From assembly GCA_041691315.1 (NCBI GenBank), contig JBEPUW010000006.1:54336-118335 (forward strand): 64,000 nucleotides of DNA, in the 5' to 3' direction. The position numbers and the translations under genes were made by a program. Of the stretch, positions 49,731 through 59,109 are shown piece by piece. This DNA comes from Poindextera sp041691315. GTDB taxonomy: Bacteria > Pseudomonadota > Alphaproteobacteria > Caulobacterales > Caulobacteraceae. Position 1 is the stretch's first letter. Every line of letters starts with the position of its first letter. Below the pieces are notes generated by a model. It did no database searches and was not told where the DNA came from. It saw nothing but the letters and a program-made list of their open reading frames with translations.

Positions 49731-52700
49731 AACAGGAAGCGGGCGGAGGCGCGGGCGTCGTAGGTCTGGTAGTCGTTGCGGAACTCGCCGCCGCCGCCGG
49801 CGCTGAAGTCGGCGTACTGGCCGCTGGCGCGCAGGCCGACCCGGGCCAGAAAACCACCCTTATCCGTAAACTGAGGATCGAGCGTAAAGGTCTTGCCGCC
49901 CTGGAAATTGGCGACGGTCTTGGCTGGGCCGCCATAGACCACCGCGCGGTAGCCGACGGTCAGTTCTGGCCGCCAGACGATGGATTGGCCGAAGTTCGCG
50001 CCCATGACCACGTCGGCCTGGGCGTCGGCCTGGCTGGCGGTCTGCGAGGCGACGTCGAGGTTGAAGGCTGGGCCGCCGCCGCGCTCCTTGTAGGCCTCCT
50101 GGGACGCCAGCACAAAGTCGCCGGAGACTTCCGGCCGGATGAAGAACCGTCCGGCCGAGACCTGATAACCGACCCCGACATGGGCCGAGAGGATGCCCCC
50201 GAGCCAGCTCGCCTTGGCCTCGCGCGCAACGATTTCGCTTGGCGTTCCAGCGAGGTCGTTGGCATTGGTCTGGTCGATCAAGAAACGGCGGCTGCCCAGG
50301 GTGAGCAGGCCGCCGTTCAGGCTGGCGTTGGCGTTCAGGCCGTTCTGCCCGCCACCCTTGCGCCAATAGACGCCGACTTGAAAGGACGAGGCCGAAAGCG
50401 CCTGGTCCTTGGACTGAGTATCGTTCTGCACACCCGTGGTCAGGAAGGCGGCCGAGACACCCAGCGCCGTGTCGCCGCGGGCACGCTCGATACCGCCGGC
50501 GACGCCGAAGCCGAGACCCTTGTAGCCATTGACCTGAGTGGTGGTCTGTTCGTCGTTCGCGTAGCCGATCTCCTGCACCCAGCCGCGTACCGAGTCGCTC
50601 TGCAGTTTGATCGGCGCCTCGGCCTCGGCGCGGGTGATCGCCTGCTCGCCGGTCGCCAGGGTCTCGAAGACGCCGCCGGAATAGTCGGGCAGGAACTGGT
50701 CGAAGGCGTGGATAAAGGAGCCGCGATCCAGCTTCGACAGGATGTCGGCGGTGACGGCCGGGTCGCTGCCGATGGCCTTTGTGAAGGCCGGGAAGAGCGC
50801 GGCTTCGGCTGGGTTGAAGCCAAGCTGACCGGCGGTCTTGGGCGCCGCGGTGATGCTGAGCGTCGTGCTGGTCGTGCTGATGACGCCGTTCTCCAGGAAC
50901 GGGATCTGCCCGAGCAGCACGTTGGAGATATTGCCTGCGGTCAGGTTGCCGGCGGTGATGACCGTGAAGGTCTTCGTGGTGGTCAGGGGCGCGGTGAGGG
51001 TCAGGCCTACCTCGGCGCCGTCGTCAAGCGTCGCGGTTCCCGCCACGTTGAAGCCGGTGGCGCTAGTATCGTTGGGGTTGCCGGTGAAGATCAACTCGCC
51101 GGACCCGCCGACGTGCAGCGTCGAAAGCTGCACGACCCTGGGGCTGGTCATGAACAGCTGGCCCTTGTTGACGTTCAACGCCAACGCGCCGCCCGTGGCC
51201 ACGGTCAGGGTTCCCTTGGCGATGCCGCCATTTTCGATGTCGAAGACGTTGCCGGTATTGCTGCCGAATCCGATCGCGCCGGTGACGTTGCCGCCCCAGA
51301 GATTGAAGGTCTGCATGCCGGTCCCACCGGTCAGCACGATGTCGCCCAGGATGCTGGGATTGAGGGTGGCGTTGCCGGTGGGGGTGCAATTGCCGCCGGA
51401 GTCCTCGGCGACGCACTGGGTGATGGTCAGGGCGTTGGTGTTGTTGGCGAAAATGGCGACGCTGGAGCCCTGGGCTACGTCGGTACTGACCGCCGGGACC
51501 ACGGCGGCGGTGATGTTGCCGGTGTTGGTGATGGCCCTCAGGCCGCCGCCGGCGTCGGAGATGGCCGTGGCGTTGCCGACGATCCCGCCGGAATTCTGGG
51601 TCGCGCCGGCGACGCCGGCAACCCCAACGACCTCGGCGGTTATTGTGCCGGAATTGTTCAGAGTGGTCCCGCCCACCGACGCGCCGCGATCGAACTTGAT
51701 GGCCGTGACGTCGCCGGGCGCCGGGCCGCTCGCCGGCTGGCCGTTGGATCCGATCGCGACCACCGAGCCGCTGACCGTGACCCGGGGAACGGTGGCGCCG
51801 GCGCCGATCTCAACCCCGGTGGCGACCCCGCCGACGCCGGTCGAATTGGCGATCGCTGTCGTCTGAATTGAGCCGCTGATGTCCAGCCCGCCGGGCAAGG
51901 TCACCGTGCTGAAATTGCCGCCCGCGGCCGTGCCGCCGCTGCTGACCGGCAGGCCGTTCACGCCGCCGATCTGAATCCCCTCGCCATTGAAGCCGAAATA
52001 GGTTCCGGCGGCGCTGACCGTGCCGCCGATCGTGAGCGAGTAGCCGTTGGCGGCGGCGCCGACGGTGATCGGGGCCGCGCCGCCGATCAGCAGGGCCGGC
52101 GCCGAGCCGATCTCGGTCAGGGTCCCGCCGGCGTTGGCGGTAATATTGCCAGAGGCGGCCGTGGCGGCCTGGAGGGTCACGCCGCCGGCGACATTGCCGC
52201 CGATCGAGAGGTCCGGCCCGCCCTGCAGCAGCTGGTCGGCCTGCAGTGTGGCCTGACCCGCCTCGGTGGAGGCCGGCGTGGTCGAGCGGTAGCCAGTAAC
52301 AGTGATGGCGCTGTCTATATTGACCCCGCCGCCGACGCCGCCGTTGAGCGCAACACCCGTGGCGTTGGCGCCCGTGGCGGTGACCGCGCCGCTCACCGAG
52401 ACGCTGCCTGATATCGGCGCGCCGCTGGCCGAGAATATGCCATAGCTGACGTCGGTGGTGTTGGCGTTGCCGCCGGTGACGTGGATGACCCCGGCGTCGT
52501 TGATCGAGCCGTTCAGGGCCGAGTCGACCGCGATGGCGGCTGAGTTTTCGCCGATGATGGTGATGGCGCCGGTCGAGCCGTTGGTGATGCTGCCGGTGAA
52601 CGGCCCGCCGCCCGTCACCAGGATGCCGAAGCGTCCCGAACCGTTGGCGAAAGGCCCGTTGGCGACGCCCTGGTTGGTTCCGTCGCCGGTCGTGGTCTCG

Positions 52701-52930
52701 CTGACGGTGATGGCGCCTTCGTTATCGACGCTGTTGTTGCTGTTGAGGGTGACCGCAACGGCGCCCGAGGCGCTCGCCGGTGTGATCGATCCGGTCGAGG
52801 TGATGGTGATGTCGCCGCTGCTCGACGTCGCCAGCGGCGCGGTGGTGGCGGTGCTGATCGTCGTCTGGGCGTGGGCAGCCGCCGCGAACGACAGCGGCGC
52901 CAGCGCGGCGGCGAGCAACAAACGCTTCAT
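49727..52930 (-). CDS. Autotransporter with beta-barrel domain (type V secretion)
   Basis: A 1067-residue surface protein: signal peptide (MKRLLLAAALAPLSF, cleavage about 21, after AAHA), a passenger of about 750 residues rich in Gly, Thr, Val and repeats of short beta-helix turns (e.g. NTGNITAAV, GGNVTGAIGFGSNTG), then a linker with FIHAFDQFLPDYSGGVFETL and a C-terminal beta-barrel of about 290 residues ending DARASARFLF, with the usual terminal Phe. The passenger is self-presented at the cell surface, likely as adhesin; no catalytic motif was found. GAGGGGA precedes the ATG. It is followed downstream by the converging metW. Confidence 0.88.
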   Translation of the reverse strand: MKRLLLAAALAPLSFAAAAHAQTTISTATTAPLATSSSGDITITSTGSITPASASGAVAVTLNSNNSVDNEGAITVSETTTGDGTNQGVANGPFANGSGRFGILVTGGGPFTGSITNGSTGAITIIGENSAAIAVDSALNGSINDAGVIHVTGGNANTTDVSYGIFSASGAPISGSVSVSGAVTATGANATGVALNGGVGGGVNIDSAITVTGYRSTTPASTEAGQATLQADQLLQGGPDLSIGGNVAGGVTLQAATAASGNITANAGGTLTEIGSAPALLIGGAAPITVGAAANGYSLTIGGTVSAAGTYFGFNGEGIQIGGVNGLPVSSGGTAAGGNFSTVTLPGGLDISGSIQTTAIANSTGVGGVATGVEIGAGATVPRVTVSGSVVAIGSNGQPASGPAPGDVTAIKFDRGASVGGTTLNNSGTITAEVVGVAGVAGATQNSGGIVGNATAISDAGGGLRAITNTGNITAAVVPAVSTDVAQGSSVAIFANNTNALTITQCVAEDSGGNCTPTGNATLNPSILGDIVLTGGTGMQTFNLWGGNVTGAIGFGSNTGNVFDIENGGIAKGTLTVATGGALALNVNKGQLFMTSPRVVQLSTLHVGGSGELIFTGNPNDTSATGFNVAGTATLDDGAEVGLTLTAPLTTTKTFTVITAGNLTAGNISNVLLGQIPFLENGVISTTSTTLSITAAPKTAGQLGFNPAEAALFPAFTKAIGSDPAVTADILSKLDRGSFIHAFDQFLPDYSGGVFETLATGEQAITRAEAEAPIKLQSDSVRGWVQEIGYANDEQTTTQVNGYKGLGFGVAGGIERARGDTALGVSAAFLTTGVQNDTQSKDQALSASSFQVGVYWRKGGGQNGLNANASLNGGLLTLGSRRFLIDQTNANDLAGTPSEIVAREAKASWLGGILSAHVGVGYQVSAGRFFIRPEVSGDFVLASQEAYKERGGGPAFNLDVASQTASQADAQADVVMGANFGQSIVWRPELTVGYRAVVYGGPAKTVANFQGGKTFTLDPQFTDKGGFLARVGLRASGQYADFSAGGGGEFRNDYQTYDARASARFLF

Positions 52931-53044
52931 CCGAACAATTCCCCTCGCGACCGGCCGACCTTTTCGAGCCCGAAAATGTCAGCTTGATGTCGACACTCAT
53001 TCACCTCGGCGACCGAGGCAAGAGGCTCCTTAAAGCAAACCGGA

Positions 53045-53389
53045 TCAGCCGGCGATAGCCTCGGCGTCGCGTTCGCCGGTGCGGATGCGCAAGGCCGCCT
53101 CCAGGTCCTGCACGAAGACCTTGCCGTCGCCGATCTTGCCGGTGTTGGCGGCCAGCTGGATGGCCGCGACGATGATCTCGGCGCGGTCGTCGGCGACGGC
53201 GATCTCGAGCTTCACCTTGGGCAGCAGTTTCACCTCGTATTCCGCCCCGCGGTAGATCTCGGTCTTGCCCTTCTGGCGGCCATAGCCGCGCACCTCGGTG
53301 ACGGTCAGGCCGGACGCGCCGGCCTCGGTGACGGCCTCAAGGACAGCGTCGAGACGGCTCGGCTTGACGACGGCGGTGATCATTTTCAT
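53045..53389 (-). CDS. Nitrogen-regulatory PII protein (GlnB/GlnK)
   Basis: PII proteins sense 2-oxoglutarate and ATP/ADP and control glutamine synthetase, AmtB and other targets. The 114-residue chain begins MKMITAVVKPSRLDAVLEAV and has the T-loop with the uridylylated Tyr51 (IYRGAEYEVKLLPKVK), the GKIGDGKVFV motif and a C-terminal signature. AAGGAGG precedes the ATG. Neither glnA nor amtB is next to it, so it may be an orphan PII; I leave the symbol open between glnB and glnK. It lies between the autotransporter and a methyltransferase on the same strand, with 114- and 72-base gaps. Confidence 0.93.
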   Translation of the reverse strand: MKMITAVVKPSRLDAVLEAVTEAGASGLTVTEVRGYGRQKGKTEIYRGAEYEVKLLPKVKLEIAVADDRAEIIVAAIQLAANTGKIGDGKVFVQDLEAALRIRTGERDAEAIAG

Positions 53390-53461
53390 CGAACTGAGCC
53401 TCCTTAAAGGTTGGCGCCCCGAGATTCGAAGCTAGGGCCTCGCTTCAACGCATCCAAGCCT

Positions 53462-54223
53462 TCATCGGTGTTTGCGCGCGATCGCCACGGAATTCCGCGC
53501 CTTTCTTGCCGGTTGCGGGGCCAGCACGCCAGGCACGAACACCCTGGCCGGGGCGCGGCGGCCCTTCGGCTTGACCGCGAAGGTCTGTTTCACCGCCTCC
53601 AGCATGATCAGGCCGGAAAAGGCCGGCCACAGCCGCTGGCCGGCCTGTTCGAAACCCTCGGCCCAACCGGCCGTCCACTGCAGCGGCGGCGCGAACAGCG
53701 CCCGCGACCAGGCCACCGGCTCCAGCTGGGCGTCGCGCACCAGCTTTTCCAGCTGGCCGCGGGTGAAGGGCGCGCCGTGGCCGAGCGGCGTCGATTCGGC
53801 GTTGCACCAGAAGCCGCGGCGATTGGCCGCCACCACGATCACCCGTCCGGCCGGCGCCAGCACCCGCCAGACCTCGCGCATCAGCCCCAGCGGGTTCTCG
53901 GCCTCCTCCAGGGCGTGGATGACCAGGATGCGGTCAAACAGCGCATTGGGAAAGGGCAAAGCCCCTTCCTCGGCCAGGCAGGCCAGCACTGCGCCGGTTG
54001 CCGGCCAGACCTCGACACCCTGCTGGGCAGGCATGGCCGCCACTGTCCGCCGCGATGGCCCGCGAAACATCTCCAGATAGGGGGTGGCGTAGCCCAGCCC
54101 CATGACGTCCAGCGCCCCGGCGTCGCCCCAGGCCTCAACCAGCTTGCGGCCGACCACGCCGCGCGCCGCCTGGCCGAGCCGGCTCGCATAGAAGTCACGA
54201 AGCTCTAGAACGTCTCGGCGCAT
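53462..54223 (-). CDS. Type 11 SAM-dependent methyltransferase-like protein
   Basis: A 253-residue protein with a class I methyltransferase fold. A usual SAM glycine motif is replaced by ALDVMGLGYATPYLEMF, while VIHALEEAENPLGLMREVWRVLAPAGRVIVVAANRRG matches methyltransferase motifs II-III (type 11). It may be a degenerate or non-SAM family. Its C-terminus is basic (KPKGRRAPARVF). It is divergent from gloB across 69 bases; this pairing is seen in many Alphaproteobacteria. Confidence 0.8.
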   Translation of the reverse strand: MRRDVLELRDFYASRLGQAARGVVGRKLVEAWGDAGALDVMGLGYATPYLEMFRGPSRRTVAAMPAQQGVEVWPATGAVLACLAEEGALPFPNALFDRILVIHALEEAENPLGLMREVWRVLAPAGRVIVVAANRRGFWCNAESTPLGHGAPFTRGQLEKLVRDAQLEPVAWSRALFAPPLQWTAGWAEGFEQAGQRLWPAFSGLIMLEAVKQTFAVKPKGRRAPARVFVPGVLAPQPARKARNSVAIARKHR

Positions 54224-54292
54224 GGGCTCGGAAAAGAGGCTATGTTAGTGGGGGCGGCCCGGCATGGGCCGTCTTGAAGACAGGACTTAGAG

Positions 54293-55018
54293 ATGCCGCT
54301 GACCGTCCGCCAGTTTCCCTGCCTTTCCGACAACTATGGGTTTCTCGCCCGCGACGAGGCCAGCGGCAAGACAGCCTGCATCGATACCCCCGACGCGGCC
54401 GCGATCCTGCGCGAGCTCGAGGTGCTGGGCTGGAGCCTGGACCTGATCCTCAACACCCACTGGCACCCCGACCATGCCGGCGGCAACGGCGAGATCAAGG
54501 CCAAGACCGGCGCGACCATCATCGCCCCACCGGAGGTGGAACGCATCTCGCCGATCGATCGCAAGGTCGGCCACGGCGACGTGGTCGAGCTGGGCGACAC
54601 CCGGTTCGAGGTGATCGACACCGGCGGCCACACCCTTGGCCACATCACCTATTTCGACGCCGACGACCAGATCGCCTTCGTCGGCGACACCATGTTCGCG
54701 CTGGGCTGCGGCCGCCTGTTCGAAGGCACCGCCGAACAGATGTGGGCCAGCCTGTCGCGACTGGCGGCCTTGCCCGGCGAGACCGCGGTCTATTGCGCCC
54801 ATGAATACACAGCCTCGAACGCCCGCTTCGCGCTCTCGATCGACGACGATCCGGTGCTGAAGGCGCGCGCCGCCGAGGTGTTCGCCGCCCGCGAGCGCGG
54901 CGAGCCGACCGTGCCGACCACCATCGCCCGCGAGATCGCCACCAACCCCTTCCTGAAGGCCGGCGGAGCCAAGCGGTTCGGCGAGGTGCGCGCCGCCAAG
55001 GACGCCTTCAAGGGCTGA
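54293..55018 (+). CDS. gloB: Hydroxyacylglutathione hydrolase (glyoxalase II)
   Basis: GloB hydrolyses S-lactoylglutathione to lactate and glutathione, completing methylglyoxal detoxification. The 241-residue metallo-beta-lactamase-fold enzyme has the zinc motif NTHWHPDHAGG (THxHxDH), GHTLGHITYF, FVGDTMFALGCGRLFEG, YCAHEYT and a C-terminal RAKDAFKG. It ends in a TGATG overlap with crcB, so both are co-transcribed. No glyoxalase I (gloA) is evident nearby; the VOC protein at 14088 is too distant to assume so. Confidence 0.93.
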   Translation: MPLTVRQFPCLSDNYGFLARDEASGKTACIDTPDAAAILRELEVLGWSLDLILNTHWHPDHAGGNGEIKAKTGATIIAPPEVERISPIDRKVGHGDVVELGDTRFEVIDTGGHTLGHITYFDADDQIAFVGDTMFALGCGRLFEGTAEQMWASLSRLAALPGETAVYCAHEYTASNARFALSIDDDPVLKARAAEVFAARERGEPTVPTTIAREIATNPFLKAGGAKRFGEVRAAKDAFKG

Positions 55019-55428
55019 TGGGCGGCGGTCTGGTCACCTGCGCCTGGGTCGCGCTGGGCGGCGCGCTCGGCAGCGTCGCCCGCTATGCGCTTTCGAACCT
55101 GGCGATCGTCTGGTTCGGCGAGGGCTTTCCCTGGGGCACGCTGGCGATCAACATCACAGGCTCCTTCGTCATCGGCTTCTTCGCCACGGCGACCTTGCCG
55201 AGCGCGCGCTGGGCGGTCACCTCCGACGCACGCCTGTTCGTCGTGGTCGGACTGTGCGGCGGCTTCACCACCTTTTCGGCGTTCAGCCTGCAAACCATGA
55301 ATCTGGTCCACAACGGTCACATCGCCCGCGCCGGCCTGAACATCGGCGCGTCGGTCGCGCTCTGCCTGGCCGCGGTCTGGCTGGGCTATCTGCTGGCGTT
55401 GGCGATCAACGGGGTCAGAGGCGCCTGA
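55018..55428 (+). CDS. crcB: CrcB/Fluc fluoride exporter
   Basis: Fluc proteins are dual-topology dimers that channel fluoride out of the cell. The 136-residue protein has four hydrophobic helices and the conserved GALGSVARY (helix 1-2), WGTLAINITGSFVIGFF (Asn in the pore) and GGFTTFSAFSLQ (Phe/Ser/Thr pore track). The ATG overlaps the gloB stop by one base, so it has no room for a fluoride riboswitch and depends on the gloB transcript. Confidence 0.93.
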   Translation: MGGGLVTCAWVALGGALGSVARYALSNLAIVWFGEGFPWGTLAINITGSFVIGFFATATLPSARWAVTSDARLFVVVGLCGGFTTFSAFSLQTMNLVHNGHIARAGLNIGASVALCLAAVWLGYLLALAINGVRGA

Positions 55429-55437
55429 CAGTCGGGT

Positions 55438-56217
55438 TTAGCGGCCGAAGGCCAGCTCGACCCGGCGCGAGGACGGGCGGCCCTGCAGGTCGCCGAGCGG
55501 CGCGCCGGGCCTGGGCGCAACCACCACCTGCAGGACCCCGTTGACCAGCGCCACCGAGGCCTTGCGGCCGGAGGTCAGCATCACCTTGGCCAGCCTGGCC
55601 AGCGAGCGTCTCCCGTCGGGAAGTCGCGAGATGGCGATCACCGCCTCGGCGGTCACGCCGGCCGCGTCGGCGACCAGCGAGGCCGACTGCTGCGTCACGT
55701 CCGGCGCCTCGAACGGCACGCCGTGCTGCACGGCGTGGGAGGTGCGCGCCGTGGCCTGGATGAGCCGCTGCAGCAGATCCCGGGTCGAGGCCACGGGCAC
55801 GGCGCGCAGCGGCGGCGCATCGCCGACCAGGGCCGCGGCCGAGCCGCTCGGATGACTGACCGTGAACAGGGTGAGGCCGCCCAGGCGCGTCACCCGCAGC
55901 ATCGGCTCGCCGGCGTCGTTCTTATAAAGGGTGTCGCCCCGCGGCGCCGGCTGCGGGATCAACACCCAGATCTCCTGGCTGTCGCCGAATCGCAACAGCA
56001 CCACCGAAGATGAGCGGTCAAGGATGAAGGGCGGGTCGTCGTTCTGTTCGTCGCGATAGAGGCCGACCGGCGGTGGCTTGGCGTGCTGCCAGGGCAGGGT
56101 GTGGCCGTTGAACAGCTCGTCGCCGAGGTTGAACGGGCCGGCGTGGGCCGCCTGGCCCCACATCAGCACCGCCGCCCCCCCGGCCAAAGCCACGCTCGCC
56201 GCTCTCAAGCCTCGCAT
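55438..56217 (-). CDS. DUF4908 family exported protein
   Basis: A 259-residue protein with a signal peptide (cleavage about 27, after AAHA) and a mature domain I associate with DUF4908, a family known mainly from Caulobacter and Phenylobacterium; the assignment is from memory. Visible features: FNLGDELFNGHTLPWQ, LLRFGDSQEIWVLIPQPAPR, GDTLYKNDAGEPMLRVTRLGG and a C-terminal half of mixed alpha/beta. Function unknown. It is convergent with crcB and follows phbB by 66 bases. Confidence 0.7.
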   Translation of the reverse strand: MRGLRAASVALAGGAAVLMWGQAAHAGPFNLGDELFNGHTLPWQHAKPPPVGLYRDEQNDDPPFILDRSSSVVLLRFGDSQEIWVLIPQPAPRGDTLYKNDAGEPMLRVTRLGGLTLFTVSHPSGSAAALVGDAPPLRAVPVASTRDLLQRLIQATARTSHAVQHGVPFEAPDVTQQSASLVADAAGVTAEAVIAISRLPDGRRSLARLAKVMLTSGRKASVALVNGVLQVVVAPRPGAPLGDLQGRPSSRRVELAFGR

Positions 56218-56283
56218 GGGTCCTCGGATGCGCTGGGAGTGGGGCGGATTTTGGACTTTATGCCGTGGCGAAATTGCTCGCCC

Positions 56284-57006
56284 TCACGGCATGTACTGGC
56301 CGCCGTTGGCGGTGAGGCAGGCGCCGGTGATGAACGAGGCGTCCTCGCGGGCCAGAAAGGCGACGCAGGCCGCGATCTCCTCGGCCTTGCCCAGCCGGCC
56401 GACCGGGATGCCGGCGACGATCTGCTGCAGCACGTTTTCGGGAACGGCGCGGACCATTTCGGTGTCGGTATAGCCGGGCGCGACGGCGTTGACCGTGATG
56501 CCCTTGTTGGCGGTTTCCAGCGCCAGCGCCTTGGTGAAGCCGATGGCGCCGGCCTTGGCGGCGGAATAGTTGGTCTGCCCCATCTGGCCCTTCTGGCCAT
56601 TGATCGAGGTGATGTTGATGATGCGGCCGTAACCCCGCTGGCGCATGCCGTCGATGACCTGGCGGCTCATGTTGAACAGGCTGGCGAGGTTGACGAAGAT
56701 CACCTCGTTCCACTGCTCCGGCGTCATCCTGTGCAGCATGGCGTCGCGGGTGATGCCGGCATTGTTGACCAGCACGTCGATAGGCCCCAGCTCGGCCTCA
56801 ACCTCAGCCACGGCGCGCTTGCAGCTGTCGAACTCGCCGACATTGCCCTTGACGATCATGACGCCGAACTTCTCGGCGGTCGCCTTGGCGGTCGCCTCGT
56901 CATTGGCGTAGCCGGCCGCGACCTTGAAGCCGTCCGCCTTCAGCCGGGCGACGACGGCGTGGCCGATGCCGCGCGTCCCACCGGTGACCAACGCAACTCT
57001 CGCCAT
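56284..57006 (-). CDS. phbB: Acetoacetyl-CoA reductase
   Basis: PhbB (PhaB) reduces acetoacetyl-CoA to (R)-3-hydroxybutyryl-CoA, the monomer for PHB synthesis. The 240-residue SDR has the NADP(H) motif VALVTGGTRGIGHAV, LVNNAGITRDAMLHRM, the catalytic NYSAAKAGAIGFTKAL (Tyr-x3-Lys) and VNAVAPGYTDTEMV, each typical of PhaB. It lies 83 bases downstream of phaA on the same strand and forms a PHB operon, which lacks phaC in the window. Confidence 0.92.
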   Translation of the reverse strand: MARVALVTGGTRGIGHAVVARLKADGFKVAAGYANDEATAKATAEKFGVMIVKGNVGEFDSCKRAVAEVEAELGPIDVLVNNAGITRDAMLHRMTPEQWNEVIFVNLASLFNMSRQVIDGMRQRGYGRIINITSINGQKGQMGQTNYSAAKAGAIGFTKALALETANKGITVNAVAPGYTDTEMVRAVPENVLQQIVAGIPVGRLGKAEEIAACVAFLAREDASFITGACLTANGGQYMP

Positions 57007-57089
57007 GTTTCCGTCCCTTTGTGACTTTTCTGCATCAGTGCGACGGCGTTTGTCGGCTGTCCCGTTCGCACACGCTCAATGCCGGTGGA

Positions 57090-58265
57090 TCAATCGCGCT
57101 CCACGCACAGTGCAACGCCCATGCCGCCGCCGACGCAGAGCGTGGCCAGACCCTTCTTGGAGTCCCTGCGGCCCATTTCGTAGAGCAATGTGGTCAGGAT
57201 GCGCGCGCCGGAGGCGCCGATCGGGTGACCGATGGCGATCGCGCCGCCGTTGACGTTGACCCTGTCCGGATCGAGGCCAAGCTCGCGCACCACGCTCAGC
57301 GACTGGGCGGCGAAGGCCTCGTTGGATTCGATCAGGTCGAGATCGGCGATCTTCCAGCCGGCCCTTTCCAGCGCTTTGCGGCTGGCCGGTATCGGGCCGG
57401 TGCCCATGATCTCCGGATCGACACCGGCGTGGGCCCACGACGCGATGCGGGCGAGCGGCTTGAGGCCGCGGCGCTTGGCCTCGTCCTCGCTCATCAGCAC
57501 CAGGGCCGCGGCGCCGTCATTGATGCCCGAGGCGTTGGCGGCGGTGACCGTGCCGTCCTTGGAAAAGGCGGGGCGAAGGCCCGCGACGCTTTCCAGGGTC
57601 GCGCCGAGGCGGATGTATTCGTCCTTCGACACGATGGTGTCGCCCTTGCGGCCGGAGATGGTCACGGGCGCGATCTCGGCATCGAAGCGGCCGGAGGTCT
57701 GCGCCGCCTCGGCCTTGTTCTGCGAGGCGACGGCGAAACGGTCCTGGTCCTCGCGGGTGATCTGCCAGCGGGCGGCGATGTTCTCGGCGGTCTGGCCCAT
57801 GTGATAGCCATGGAAGGCGTCCCACAGCCCGTCCTTGATCATGGTGTCGACGAAGGCGAGGTCGCCCATCTTCTGGCCGTTGCGCAGGTTCGCGGCATGG
57901 GGGGCCTGGCTCATGCTTTCCTGGCCGCCGGCGATGACGATGCCGGCGTCGCCTTCGAGTATCTGCTGGGCGCCCAGCGCCACCGCGCGCAGGCCAGAGC
58001 CGCAGAGCTGGTTCAGGCTCCAGGACGGGCTCTCCACCGGGATGCCAGCGTTGATCGCCGCCTGGCGCGCCGGACCCTGGCCGGCGCCGGCCTGCAGCAC
58101 ATGGCCAAGCACCACCTCGTCGACCTCGGCGGCGCCGATTCCGGCCCGCTCGATGGCCGCCTTGATGGCGATCGTGCCGAGCGCATGCGCCGGCAGGCTG
58201 GCCAAGGCCCCGTTGAAGGCGCCCACGGGCGTCCGGGCGGCGGAGACGATGACGACCTTGCTCAT
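57090..58265 (-). CDS. phaA: Acetyl-CoA acetyltransferase (beta-ketothiolase)
   Basis: PhaA condenses two acetyl-CoA to acetoacetyl-CoA. The 391-residue thiolase has the nucleophile Cys in LNQLCGSGLRAVALG (about 89), the SWSLNQLCGSGL region, SNEAFAAQSL, the GHPIGASGAR loop and the catalytic Cys in LCVGGGMGVAL. I chose the ATG at 58265 with AGGAGGT ideally upstream; the open frame above it is not coding. It leads phaA-phbB and is divergent from phaR across 198 bases, so PhaR may regulate both. Confidence 0.93.
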   Translation of the reverse strand: MSKVVIVSAARTPVGAFNGALASLPAHALGTIAIKAAIERAGIGAAEVDEVVLGHVLQAGAGQGPARQAAINAGIPVESPSWSLNQLCGSGLRAVALGAQQILEGDAGIVIAGGQESMSQAPHAANLRNGQKMGDLAFVDTMIKDGLWDAFHGYHMGQTAENIAARWQITREDQDRFAVASQNKAEAAQTSGRFDAEIAPVTISGRKGDTIVSKDEYIRLGATLESVAGLRPAFSKDGTVTAANASGINDGAAALVLMSEDEAKRRGLKPLARIASWAHAGVDPEIMGTGPIPASRKALERAGWKIADLDLIESNEAFAAQSLSVVRELGLDPDRVNVNGGAIAIGHPIGASGARILTTLLYEMGRRDSKKGLATLCVGGGMGVALCVERD

Positions 58266-58463
58266 GATAGGACCTCCTGGCGGCGTCCGACGGTCAACCG
58301 CTGAGCGGCCGGCCTTGTTTCCCAATCTCGCTTTACCAATGCCCCAATGTGAACGGGGCGTCACCCCAGGCGGCGAAAATCCTGCGGCGAAGGCGCAGGC
58401 TGGCGCTCGCCCTTCGCATCCGCGATAGTGCGGCGCCGAAGAAATGCCTTTTTGAGGGAAGCC

Positions 58464-59066
58464 ATGTCCGACGCCGACCAGCCCGGCCCCGCGCCCGCGC
58501 CTGAAAAGGTGGTGATCAAGAAGTACGCCAACCGCAGGCTCTACAACACCCGCTCGAGCGCCTACGTCACGCTCGAGCACCTGTCGGAGATGGTCAAGGA
58601 AGGCATAGATTTCGTCGTCTATGACGCCAAGACCGGCGACGACATCACCCGCTCGGTGCTGACCCAGATCATCTTCGACGAGGAGAACCGCGGGCAAAAC
58701 CTTTTGCCGATCCAGTTCCTGCGTCAGCTGATCCACTTCTACGGCGACTCCATGCAGGCCTTCGTGCCCAGCTATCTGGAACTGTCGCTGGATAGCTTCA
58801 CCCGCCAGCAGGACCGCATGCGCAGCCAGGTCGCCGCCGCCGTCGGCGGAGTGCCCGGCGCGGGCTTCCTGGAAGACCAGGTGCGGCAGAACCTGGCCCT
58901 GTTTGACCGGGCCATGCAGCTCTTCTCGCCCTTCTCCTTCCCGCGGCCCGAGGATGCGCCGCCGCCGGCCGCGCCGCCGGCGGCCCCCGACACCTCGCTG
59001 GACGAACTCAAAAAGCGCATGGAAGAGATGCAGGCCCAGATCGCCAAGCTGGCCGAGAAGAAATAG
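58464..59066 (+). CDS. phaR: Polyhydroxyalkanoate synthesis repressor PhaR
   Basis: PhaR binds PHB granules and DNA, repressing phasin and its own gene when PHB is absent. The 200-residue protein has the PHB/DNA-binding domain VIKKYANRRLYNTRSSAYVTLEHL (about 17-40), the second domain with LTQIIFDEENRGQNLLPIQFLRQLI and a Pro/Ala-rich C-terminus ending in a coiled coil (LDELKKRMEEMQAQIAKLAEKK). I chose the ATG at 58464 with GAGGGAA upstream. An inverted repeat CCTGC-N9-GCAGG (58381-58399) lies before it, but its 9-base gap does not fit the known PhaR site. Confidence 0.93.
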   Translation: MSDADQPGPAPAPEKVVIKKYANRRLYNTRSSAYVTLEHLSEMVKEGIDFVVYDAKTGDDITRSVLTQIIFDEENRGQNLLPIQFLRQLIHFYGDSMQAFVPSYLELSLDSFTRQQDRMRSQVAAAVGGVPGAGFLEDQVRQNLALFDRAMQLFSPFSFPRPEDAPPPAAPPAAPDTSLDELKKRMEEMQAQIAKLAEKK

Positions 59067-59109
59067 CCGCTACCCGTTCTTAACCCGGGCGCGCCAATAG
59101 TTTGGCGCC

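Noticed and set aside
49541..51871. 776-codon plus-strand frame across metW end and the autotransporter
   Set aside because: Composition typical of an antisense shadow; the autotransporter has signal peptide, RBS and barrel end.
54940..55030. Possible fluoride riboswitch for crcB
   Set aside because: crcB overlaps gloB by one base, so there is no leader.
58381..58399. PhaR site before phaR
   Set aside because: CCTGC and GCAGG are 9 bases apart, not the 3-4 of the known target; kept only as a note in the phaR entry.
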